From Micromonospora sp. NBC_01796 (GTDB lineage: Bacteria; Actinomycetota; Actinomycetes; Mycobacteriales; Micromonosporaceae), in NCBI RefSeq assembly GCF_035917455.1, contig NZ_CP109078.1, positions 6,494,001-6,558,000 on the forward strand: a stretch of 64,000 nucleotides of DNA, in the 5' to 3' direction. How positions within the stretch are numbered: the stretch's first letter is position 1; every line of letters begins with the position of its first letter. The translations under genes were made by a program, and so were the position numbers. The notes beneath the pieces were generated by a model, which saw nothing but the letters and a program-made list of their open reading frames with translations, had not been told where the DNA came from and ran no database searches. Of this stretch, positions 44,001-50,483 are shown one piece after another.

Positions 44001-44735
44001 TCGCTGCGGGCGACCGTCCGGGACGGTGCGGTGGCGGGCGCCCCGGCCGACTCCCGACCGGGTGACGTCCGTACGGCGACGGTGACGTTCGCGGCCGGCG
44101 GCCGGACGCTCTGCACCGGAGTGGTCGGGTTGGTCGACCCGGCGAACACCACCGTGGCCTCGGCGAGTTGCGAGGCCACCCTGCCGGTCGGAAACCACCA
44201 GGTCACGGCGACGGTCGGCGGCAACTACACGGGTACGGCCACGGCCCGGGTCGAGATCACCCGGGCGGAGAACCGGGCGGTGATCGGGGCGGGCACGCTC
44301 ACCCCGACCCGGTCGGCCGGGGCGTACGCGCTCGACCGGGGCTCGCGGGCGGACTTCACGCTGCTCGTGGCCCAGGCCCGGACCGGTGGGGGAGCCACCG
44401 GGCTCGCCACGGTGACGTTCCAGTCCGGCGGCCGGCGCTACGAGGTCCGGAGCACCGACATCAGGTCGTTCGGCGCGCGTACCGGCGCCGGTGCCGACGT
44501 ACTGGAGTGGCGGAGCCGGGCCAGCCTGTTTGACGTCACCGATCCGCGCCGGGCGGTCGCCGTCGGCACCGGACTCACCCTCCGGTTGACCGCGACCGAC
44601 CGTGGGCTGCTCAGCTCCAGGGACGGACTGGGCATCACCCTCACCGACGGTGAGCGGCTGCTGCTCTCCTCCGACTGGAACGGTGCGCGGACCGGGGAGA
44701 TCAACGTGTCCGGCGGGACGATCCTGATCCTGTAA
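41013..44735 (+). CDS. Secreted metzincin-type zinc protease with C-terminal Ig-like domains, 1240 aa
   Basis: The TTG start at 41013 is set by AAGGAG 6 nt upstream. A signal peptide (LTALVVAALAAALLPVLVNTAPAAA) is followed by a propeptide (to about residue 220) and a reprolysin-like catalytic domain. The zinc site reads H380-E-I-G-H384-Q-F-A-G-N-H390, and the Met-turn lies in SSIMAYAG (M419). The usual Gly of HExxHxxGxxH is Ala at position 8, followed directly by Gly. From about residue 470 on come a PA/Ig-like segment, repeated Ig/cadherin-like domains and a final beta-rich domain. The protein is exported and probably degrades extracellular protein. A strong terminator follows. Confidence 0.9.
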   Translation: MTIPSLSPIRDRAAPRPRLTALVVAALAAALLPVLVNTAPAAAAPAQPGTPWTKIGGNLAAARSSKPIDIQAKRLAGFSLDRTLLESDLDRAPRERAARTARVQPLVVSLPTPEGTLQRFELVDSPVMEAGLAAEHPEIRTYAGRGLDDTTATVRADLTPLGFHASVRSERGVWFVDPYYHLDQSVYASYYGHDLVNPDELPAELEDEEPAVAVTEQAEPAVAGPAVTLRTYRLALVTDPSYATFFGAENVTAAKVTLVNRVTQVYEDETAIRLVLVNDTDKTNLNTAALATEPNGPCGAAACFTPAQVATCGSGTLSRNQIVLGQLVGAGNYDVGHIGLGVNGGGVAGLGVVGGATKARGCTGLPTPVGDFYAVDYVAHEIGHQFAGNHTFNGTQYNCSGGNRSPANSYEPGSGSSIMAYAGICQQDNLQPHSDPYWSQRSYTEITTFVGSARPAINEVQTAALRGFDTDGDSFTISYAGRESAPIVRGANYTTAGIKAAIEAIPDWPAGATVTVAAFGGTGTLDDTGFQVTFNAGLLAAVNVEALTITAATGASGSVGETVKGGAVDNGGWLVEQTTNRAPVVTVATSYTIPARTPFTLTGGATDADGDTVTYMWEQNDRGGLSGGSTAGTALVNNTKTNGPLFRQFGTAAVVSPTDTLEYYSPGLNAVDTNPTRDFPDLAQIAANNTNAKTGTCPAAPPAPPTGWATNVPAATIDCYSEFLPTGDWVGFDNNRTMHFRLTARDGHPGAGGIGSADTALVVTPTAGPFLVTSQGVAGTAVGGSAQAVTWDVAGTDVAPIGVTEVKISLSTDDGATFPYVLAERTANDGTATVAVPNVATTTARIRVEAVGNVFFDLNDDKFTITAGPEVSNDAPAGGATVQYSDGLSPEVHVRATDPDSDGGSLTATATGLPAGLSLAPGAPSEPGTRPGTRQWTVAGNTTGAPGDYPVTVTVTDETGGVGTTTFTIRVVRENAEVTYTGDTLAYGRNGGGSTVSLRATVRDGAVAGAPADSRPGDVRTATVTFAAGGRTLCTGVVGLVDPANTTVASASCEATLPVGNHQVTATVGGNYTGTATARVEITRAENRAVIGAGTLTPTRSAGAYALDRGSRADFTLLVAQARTGGGATGLATVTFQSGGRRYEVRSTDIRSFGARTGAGADVLEWRSRASLFDVTDPRRAVAVGTGLTLRLTATDRGLLSSRDGLGITLTDGERLLLSSDWNGARTGEINVSGGTILIL

Positions 44736-44757
44736 CCGCACCTGCGTACGCGGAAGA

Positions 44758-44789
44758 CAAGGGTGGCCGACCTCGGTCGGCCACCCTTG
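44758..44789 (+). terminator. Terminator after the protease gene
   Basis: Perfect 14-bp arms CAAGGGTGGCCGAC (44758-44771) and GTCGGCCACCCTTG (44776-44789) enclose the tetraloop CTCG and are followed by TTCGT. It starts 23 bp after the protease stop. Confidence 0.9.
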
Positions 44790-44980
44790 TTCGTGCCCGG
44801 CGGCACTCGTCGGTGGACGGTTGGTTGCGGGTGAACAGCCTCGATCCGGTTAACACTCGGTAACGGCACTACAACGGTCGGGTGGCCGCCGGGTATCCGA
44901 ACCGGGTTTCTCATGTTCGATGGATACATTCCCGCGATGTCCGATCCATCGACCTCGGCACCCGTCGTCCGGATGGACCG

Positions 44981-45775
44981 ATGATGAGGCTCATCGTGCC
45001 CACCGGCCGTACGCTGCGGCTGTTACTGGTGATCGTGGCCGTGCTGCACGCGCTGAGTCTCACGGTCAACGTCCTGCACCGAGGGCTGGAGCCGACGTTC
45101 GCCCACTTCGACTGGGTGTACGCCTTCCTCGACGTCGACCAGGAGCACAACCTGCCGACCTGGTTCTCGTCGTCGTTGCTGCTGCTCAGCGCGCTGGTGC
45201 TGGCCGAGATCGGGATCACCGCCGGTCGGGTGGGGGACCGGTTCGCCCGGCACTGGAAGCTGCTGGCGCTGGTCTTCGTCTTCCTGGCGCTCGACGAGGC
45301 GACCCAGATCCACGAGGCGGCCAACGTGCTGCGGGACGCGTTCGACCTCACCGGGGTGCTCTACCTGTCCTGGATCCTGGTGGCAGCACCCCTGGTCGTC
45401 CTCTTCGCCCTGGCCTACCTGCGGTTCCTCGGGCACCTGCCCGGGCCGGTACGGCTGCTCGTCCTCGGCGGCGGCGCGCTCTACGTGGGCGGCGCGATCG
45501 GCATGGAGGTGGTCGGCAGTCTGCTCTGGGACAACGGTCCCGGTTACGACTCGATGGCGTACGCGTACAGCACCGCCGTGGAGGAACTCCTGGAGATGCT
45601 GGGCACCGTCAGCTTCATGTACGGCGTCGCCACGTACCTGCACCGGTACCCGCCGTCCGGCGACACCACCCCGGCGCGGGAGGCCCTGACGCCACGAACT
45701 GGCGGGATCTTGGCGGGTAGTGGCCGGCACACCACTGGTCCGGGCTTTCCGGGGCAGCCACGATCGGTCCCATGA
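44981..45775 (+). CDS. Hypothetical multi-pass membrane protein
   Basis: The 264-residue protein has about six hydrophobic segments (LLLVIVAVLHALSLTVNVL, SSSLLLLSALVLAEIGITA, LLALVFVFLALDEATQIHEA, WILVAAPLVVLFALAYL, LLVLGGGALYVGGAIGMEVVG, LLEMLGTVSFMYGVATYL). Acidic and His residues inside two helices (DEATQIHE and AVEELLE) could bind a metal or serve catalysis, but I do not recognise a family. ATG 44981 or 44984 may be the start. The C-terminal 45 residues are hydrophilic. The stop overlaps the start of the rhodanese gene (ATGA), so the two are translated together. Confidence 0.72.
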   Translation: MMRLIVPTGRTLRLLLVIVAVLHALSLTVNVLHRGLEPTFAHFDWVYAFLDVDQEHNLPTWFSSSLLLLSALVLAEIGITAGRVGDRFARHWKLLALVFVFLALDEATQIHEAANVLRDAFDLTGVLYLSWILVAAPLVVLFALAYLRFLGHLPGPVRLLVLGGGALYVGGAIGMEVVGSLLWDNGPGYDSMAYAYSTAVEELLEMLGTVSFMYGVATYLHRYPPSGDTTPAREALTPRTGGILAGSGRHTTGPGFPGQPRSVP

Positions 45776-46305
45776 CGAACCTGCTTCCCCGGACCAAACC
45801 ACTTCCCGATACGGACCCGCACCACGGGACGGACCCGAGTCCCGAGACCTCGAACGTGCTTCGTACCCCGCCCGGACCGCCGGCCGACGCGGTCGCCCAC
45901 TTTGCCGCCCGGCTGGCGTTCGAGACCGATGTCAGTGACGTCCACGCCGACCTGGAGGCCGGCGTGTCCCGGCTGGTGGTGGTCGACTCGCGCGACGAGA
46001 CGGCGTGGCGGCAGGGGCACCTGCCCGGTGCCGTCCACCTGCCCCGGGCCGAGATCGCGCGCCGGGCGCCGGACGTGATCCCGCCCGGCACCGCCGTGGT
46101 CACCTACTGCTGGGGGCCGGGGTGCAACGGCGCGACCCGGGCGGCGCTGGAGTTCGCCCGGCTCGGCTACCCCGTCAAGGAGATGCTCGGCGGCTACGAG
46201 TACTGGGTCCGGGAGGGCTTCGCGGTGCAGAGCGCGACCGGTCCGGTACGCCGCCCGGTCGACGACCTGACCGCACCCGTGCTCGGCGACGCCTGCGGCT
46301 GCTGA
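45772..46305 (+). CDS. Rhodanese-like sulfurtransferase
   Basis: The 177-residue protein has a single rhodanese domain: LVVVDSRDETAWRQGHLPGAVHLPRAEI, then VVTYC113WGPGC118NGATRAALEFARLGY and MLGGYEYWVREGF. C113 is the likely persulfide-carrying residue, with an active-site loop CWGPGC. The first 45 residues are a Pro-rich extension. It ends with GDACGC, extra cysteines at the C-terminus. It is coupled by a 4-nt overlap to the membrane protein upstream, so a joint role such as membrane-associated sulfur transfer is possible. The 159 bp after it hold no gene. Confidence 0.88.
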   Translation: MTNLLPRTKPLPDTDPHHGTDPSPETSNVLRTPPGPPADAVAHFAARLAFETDVSDVHADLEAGVSRLVVVDSRDETAWRQGHLPGAVHLPRAEIARRAPDVIPPGTAVVTYCWGPGCNGATRAALEFARLGYPVKEMLGGYEYWVREGFAVQSATGPVRRPVDDLTAPVLGDACGC

Positions 46306-46464
46306 ACGCCGGGTCCGGCCGGAATTTCCTGGCGCCGCTCCCGTTCGGTGCGTGCGTCACCAGCCGACGATGCGTAGGGTGAGATCGGCGCCGTCCTGCG
46401 CCCTACCTCCGTTCCGGTGCTCACGCCGCCGGCCTCGTGAAGGCAAAGAGGACCCTGCGTCCTC

Positions 46465-47064
46465 TTGCTCGACCGGGCCGACCGCCAGGTGCCGCCCGCC
46501 CCGAGCACCGCCCCGACCGCCGGGGCGCAACCGATCGCGGACGAGACCGTACGCGAGCGCACCGGGCGGGGCCGCGACGACTGGTTCGCCCTGCTCGACA
46601 CCTGGGGGGCCACCGGACGTACGCACACCGAGATCGCCCGTTGGCTGGTGCACGAGCACGAGGTCCCCGGGTCGTGGTCGCAACACCTCACCGTCGCGTA
46701 CGAGCACGCCAGGGGGATGCGCGCACCCGGTCAGCAGCACGACGGCGGCTTCGCGGCCAGCGTCACCAAGATCGTGTCGGTGCCGGTGGACCGGCTCTTC
46801 GCCGCCTTCGCCGACGACACGATCCGGGGGCGGTGGCTGCCCGACGCCACCATCCGGGTCCGTACGGCCACCGCACCGAAGTCGTTACGGGCGGACTGGG
46901 CGGATGGTGGCGCCCGGATCGTGGTCGGCTTCACCGCCAGGGGTGAGACCAAGGCGCAGGTGGCCGTGCTGCACGAGAAGTTGCCCGACAGCGAGTCGAC
47001 GGTACGGCTCAAGGCGTACTGGCGGGAGCGGTTGGCCGTACTCAAACAGGTGCTCGAAAGCTGA
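46465..47064 (+). CDS. DUF4287 + SRPBCC fusion protein
   Basis: The 199-residue protein joins a DUF4287-like helical domain (about residues 28-85, GRGRDDWFALLDTWGATGRTHTEIARWLVHEHEVPG) to a START/AHSA1-like SRPBCC domain (about 95-199, AASVTKIVSVPVDRLFAAFAD, then WADGGARIVVGFTARGETKAQVAVLHEKL). The combination is common in actinobacteria and has no assigned function; SRPBCC folds bind hydrophobic ligands. A TTG start at 46465 with GAGGA about 13 nt upstream is used; other starts are possible. It is followed 49 bp later by the VOC gene on the same strand. Confidence 0.8.
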   Translation: MLDRADRQVPPAPSTAPTAGAQPIADETVRERTGRGRDDWFALLDTWGATGRTHTEIARWLVHEHEVPGSWSQHLTVAYEHARGMRAPGQQHDGGFAASVTKIVSVPVDRLFAAFADDTIRGRWLPDATIRVRTATAPKSLRADWADGGARIVVGFTARGETKAQVAVLHEKLPDSESTVRLKAYWRERLAVLKQVLES

Positions 47065-47113
47065 GCGGAGCATGCGTTACCCACACGATCCAGACGAGAG
47101 GGGATCCACGACG

Positions 47114-47527
47114 ATGACCAGGAAGACGTTCGTCAACCTGCCGGTGAAGGACCTGCGGCGAACCGTCGAGTTCTTCGGTGCGCTCGGCTTCACCTTCGAC
47201 CCGACGTCCAGTGACGGAAACAGCACCCGGATGATCGTCAGCGACGACGTTTCCGTGCTGCTCCAGGTGGCACCGTCCTTCGAGGGCTTCACCGGGAGGG
47301 CCGTCACCGACACCGCGACGAGCGCCGAGGTGATCATCGGGCTGTCGGCGGAGAGCCGGGACGAGGTCGACGACCTTGCCGACCGGGTGCTCGCCGCCGG
47401 TGGGCAGGTCCTGGGTGAGCCCGTCGACCAGGGCTTCATGTACATGCGGGGTTTTCTCGACCCCGACGGACACCAGTGGTCCTTCCTCTACCTCGACGCT
47501 GCCCCGATCGGAGCGCCCCAGCCGTGA
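47114..47527 (+). CDS. VOC (glyoxalase/bleomycin-resistance fold) protein
   Basis: This 137-residue protein begins with FVNLPVKDLRRTVEFFGALGFTF and ends with VDQGFMYMRGFLDPDGHQWSFLYLD, the two beta-alpha-beta-beta-beta units of the VOC fold. The last strand keeps the G-H-x-W/E region used for metal binding. The fold occurs in glyoxalase I, dioxygenases and antibiotic-binding resistance proteins, and the sequence does not decide between them. ATG 47114 follows GAGAGGGG. It is convergent with the AlkZ-like gene (21 bp apart). Confidence 0.87.
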   Translation: MTRKTFVNLPVKDLRRTVEFFGALGFTFDPTSSDGNSTRMIVSDDVSVLLQVAPSFEGFTGRAVTDTATSAEVIIGLSAESRDEVDDLADRVLAAGGQVLGEPVDQGFMYMRGFLDPDGHQWSFLYLDAAPIGAPQP

Positions 47528-47548
47528 CCCGAGCGCCGATCGTGCCGG

Positions 47549-48610
47549 TCAGGGCAGGGTGGCGTGCACCCGGGGGATGGCCTCGGCAACCGGAGGCGGA
47601 AACTCGCGAAACGGTGTCGCGGTGATCGTCCGGTTCGCGCCCCGGCCGGTGTGCGCCCAGGTGCCGAGCACCTGACCGTCGCTGACCACGGTGGGTCGGA
47701 ACATCCCGTTGTTGCCCGGCACGATGTGCCCGGCGAACTCCGCCGGCAGCACCGCCCCACGGTCCAGGTAGCCGAGGATGAACTCGTCGAAGCCGGGCAG
47801 GAGGAAGACCCCTCGGGCCAGCTTCCGGTCGGTGTCGAGCCGCTCCGGGGTGCGCGGATCCATCAGGTATTCGACGCCGTCGACCTCGATCCGGACGAGG
47901 GCGGGTCGGGCCAGCGCGAGCCCGACCCGTACGTCGGCGGCGACCAGGTTCGTCCACCTGGTGAAGTCCTTGACCGTGGCTGGGCCGTGGCTGCGGAAGT
48001 AACGCAGGGCCAGCTCGCCGAGCGCCTCCTCGCGAACGAGTCGGCGCGGTCGGGTTATCCACTCGTCCACCAGCACGATCAGTTGCTCGCGGTCGTGCAT
48101 GGGGCCGAAGCAGAGGACACCGGTCTGCGCCAGGTACCAGAGCAGGTGGTAGCCGCGTTGGCCGGTTGTCACCAGCCCGGCGGCGTTCCAGACCCCGAGC
48201 AGGTCGTCACGACGCAGCCGCCGACCGCCGGCCAGCGCGTCCACCGCGAGGTCCCGGGCCCGGACCAGGGTGGCCGGGTCGAGCCCGAGCTGGGCCTGCC
48301 GCCCGACCGCGCGGGCCACCATCCGGGGTGTGGTGAGCCCCAGGATCCAGGGCAGGTCGTCGGCCGTCACCAGGTGCAGGGTGCCGCGCATCGGCCAGGA
48401 CCGGACGATCTCGCCGCGATCGAGCGCGGCCTCTACCATCTGCCGGGTGCCACCCGCCGTACGCAGGACAACCGAGGTGACCGCGCCGGGGAAGTCCTGC
48501 GCCTGGGCGGCGGTCAGCCAGGCCACCGCCTCGGTCGCGCTCGTCAGCCCCGGGCCGGCGAGATGCTGTGCCGCCAACCGGAGCAGGCCGATCTCCTGAC
48601 GTGTTGTCAT
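47549..48610 (-). CDS. AlkZ-like winged-helix DNA glycosylase, Q-x-Q type
   Basis: The 353-residue protein belongs to the HTH_42/AlkZ family and keeps the catalytic motif Q36-A-Q38 (AWLTAAQAQDFPGAV). It also has the family phrases VRSWPMRGTLHLVTADDLPWILGL, GVLCFGPMHDREQLIVLVDEWI and FLLPGFDEFILGYLDRGAVL. AlkZ itself, from the azinomycin B producer, unhooks DNA cross-links and protects the host. Related Q-x-Q proteins have been tied to other genotoxin gene clusters. Here the gene is divergent from a two-gene NRPS unit across 315 bp. ATG 48610 is chosen because the protein matches from its first helix. The enzymatic role is inferred, not shown. Confidence 0.85.
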   Translation of the reverse strand: MTTRQEIGLLRLAAQHLAGPGLTSATEAVAWLTAAQAQDFPGAVTSVVLRTAGGTRQMVEAALDRGEIVRSWPMRGTLHLVTADDLPWILGLTTPRMVARAVGRQAQLGLDPATLVRARDLAVDALAGGRRLRRDDLLGVWNAAGLVTTGQRGYHLLWYLAQTGVLCFGPMHDREQLIVLVDEWITRPRRLVREEALGELALRYFRSHGPATVKDFTRWTNLVAADVRVGLALARPALVRIEVDGVEYLMDPRTPERLDTDRKLARGVFLLPGFDEFILGYLDRGAVLPAEFAGHIVPGNNGMFRPTVVSDGQVLGTWAHTGRGANRTITATPFREFPPPVAEAIPRVHATLP

Positions 48611-48925
48611 GATCGCCCGCGCCCGGCGGTCGGCCACGGGTCCGGCAGCGCGACGTTCGTCCACGGGCCCGACGACCGTGGGTGGGGCAGGTTCATCCCC
48701 CGAGGATGCCAGACCCGTCGGACAGTTTCGGGGTGACACGGGGGCCGGCCCGTTACCCGCCCGGTCCCGTCGTCCGGCTCGCGGGATCGGCCAATCGGTC
48801 ACAGGAAAACGCTTTCTTGAGGGATGTTCGAAGGCCGCCCCGATCAACGGATACTTGTCTGATCGAGCTGTCCCGATCGGTGGTGGCCGCCGCGAGCACT
48901 GTCGACAATGGAGTGGAGAGGCGCC
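48611..48925. promoter_or_regulatory. Divergent region between AlkZ-like gene and NRPS genes
   Basis: These 315 bp contain AGGAAAACGCTTTCTT (48803-48818), a near-palindrome centred on CG that resembles LacI-family operators. It lies about 110 bp before the condensation-protein ATG. The left half, from 48611 on, carries the upstream region of the AlkZ-like gene. A shared promoter region would allow co-regulation of both directions. Confidence 0.4.
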
Positions 48926-50419
48926 ATGGCGGTACGCCCGGACGCGGTCCAGCCTCCCCCGGTGACCCCGGCCCGACCCGTCACCACGGCCCCACCGGTC
49001 CCGCCCGCCCCCTCGGTCGCGGGGGCGAGGACGGAGTGGACCCGTACCGGCTTCGTCGGTGCCGAGGAGACGCCCGCACCACTGACCTGGGGACAGCGGG
49101 CGCTCTGGATCGCCATCGAGCGGCACGGTCCGGGATACGTGATGATCAGCCTGCGGCGCACCCTGTCGGTGCCCCGTCGGGCGCCGGCCGACCCGGTCGA
49201 CGTGCTGCGGTCGGTCGGCGCGTGGATCGGCCGGCACGGCTCGCTGCGTACCCGGCTGCGGCTGGTCGACAGGGAGCGGTGCCAGGTCGTGGCGGACCGG
49301 GGCGAGCTGCCCGTGCTGCTGGTGCACGCCGACGCCGGATCGCAGCAGGGGACCGGATCGGACGCGGGGGACCACGACGGGGCCGCGCTCGCCCGTACGG
49401 TGGCCGAGCAGTTGGCCGACCACCAGTTCGACCACGCGCTGGAGTGGCCGCAACGGGTGGCGCTGGTCCTGGTCGGCGGGCAGGTCCGGCAGGTGGCGGT
49501 GGTCTTCAGCCACACCACGGTCGACTTCCAGGCGGCCGAGATGGCGCTGCGGGACCTGCGGCTACTGCTGCTGCGCGGGGCCATCGCCACCCCGGCCGGG
49601 CTCCAGTCGGCCGACATCGCCCGCCGGGAGCAGGACGTCGACCAGCGCCGCCGGGCCGAACGCGCGGTCGCACACTGGGTGGAGAGCTTCGGCCGCCTGC
49701 CCGTGGACACCCTGCCCCGTCTCGGCCCGCCGCTCACACCCCGATGGGTACGGGCGGTGCTGACCTCCCCGGCCGCGGACACCGCGATCCGGCTGGTCGC
49801 CGACCGGCACCGGGTCACCAGCTCCACCGTCCTGCTGGCGGCCACGGCGGTTGTCTGCGCCGCCTGGTCCGGCAACGACGTCGTCGGCATCCACACGATG
49901 GCCAACAACCGGGCCATGGACGGCTACCGGGACGCGATCGCGAAGCTCAACCAGCTCGGGCTGGTCGTGGTGGACCTGGCCGACCGGCCCGACTTCACGG
50001 ACCTCCTGCCTCGGGTGTGGCGGGCCGCGCTCGACGCCTACCGGCACGCGTACTACGACCCGACCCGGATGCGGGAGGCGTTCCGGGCCGCCGGATACCC
50101 GTACGCGGTGGGGGTGAGTCCGCACCTCTACCTGAACGACATCCGGCTCTCCACCGACGTCGACCTGTTCGGCCGGGCCACCGGCGAAGCCGAGGTACGG
50201 GCGGCAATGGCCCACTCGTCGTTCGACCGGACCCACGGACTCGACACCTTCACCTGGCGTACCCGGATCGAGGTTGTCGACCGTCCCGGCGCGGTGGGTC
50301 TGGCCCTCACCGCGGACACCGCGCACCTGCCCCCGGACGCGATCGAGCGCTTCCTGCGCGACCTGGAACGGCTGCTGGTCGACGCGGCGTTCGGGAACGT
50401 GCCGTGGCCGTGGCGGTAA
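48926..50419 (+). CDS. Free-standing condensation-domain protein
   Basis: The 497-residue protein has a single NRPS-type condensation/acyltransferase fold (LTWGQRALWIAIERHGPG, SLRTRLRLVDRERCQVV, VAVVFSHTTVDFQAAEMAL, VVGIHTMANNRAMDGYRDAI). The motif HHxxxDG reads S195-H196-T-T-V-D200-F201: the second His and the Asp are kept, while the first His and the Gly are replaced. Many stand-alone condensation enzymes have such variants and may join a carrier-bound acyl group to an amine or alcohol, but loss of activity is also possible. The first 45 residues are Pro-rich. It starts the NRPS pair, with 64 bp to the next gene. Confidence 0.82.
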   Translation: MAVRPDAVQPPPVTPARPVTTAPPVPPAPSVAGARTEWTRTGFVGAEETPAPLTWGQRALWIAIERHGPGYVMISLRRTLSVPRRAPADPVDVLRSVGAWIGRHGSLRTRLRLVDRERCQVVADRGELPVLLVHADAGSQQGTGSDAGDHDGAALARTVAEQLADHQFDHALEWPQRVALVLVGGQVRQVAVVFSHTTVDFQAAEMALRDLRLLLLRGAIATPAGLQSADIARREQDVDQRRRAERAVAHWVESFGRLPVDTLPRLGPPLTPRWVRAVLTSPAADTAIRLVADRHRVTSSTVLLAATAVVCAAWSGNDVVGIHTMANNRAMDGYRDAIAKLNQLGLVVVDLADRPDFTDLLPRVWRAALDAYRHAYYDPTRMREAFRAAGYPYAVGVSPHLYLNDIRLSTDVDLFGRATGEAEVRAAMAHSSFDRTHGLDTFTWRTRIEVVDRPGAVGLALTADTAHLPPDAIERFLRDLERLLVDAAFGNVPWPWR

Positions 50420-50483
50420 CCAGCGGCCGTGACGGCGGCCAGTTGTCAACCGAACCGACGTGTGTGTCGATGGGGAGTGTGGC

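Noticed and set aside
40938-44741. 1267-codon minus-strand frame opposite the metalloprotease gene
   Set aside because: Low-complexity Arg/Gly/Val translation with no motif; the plus strand encodes a recognisable zinc protease with signal peptide.
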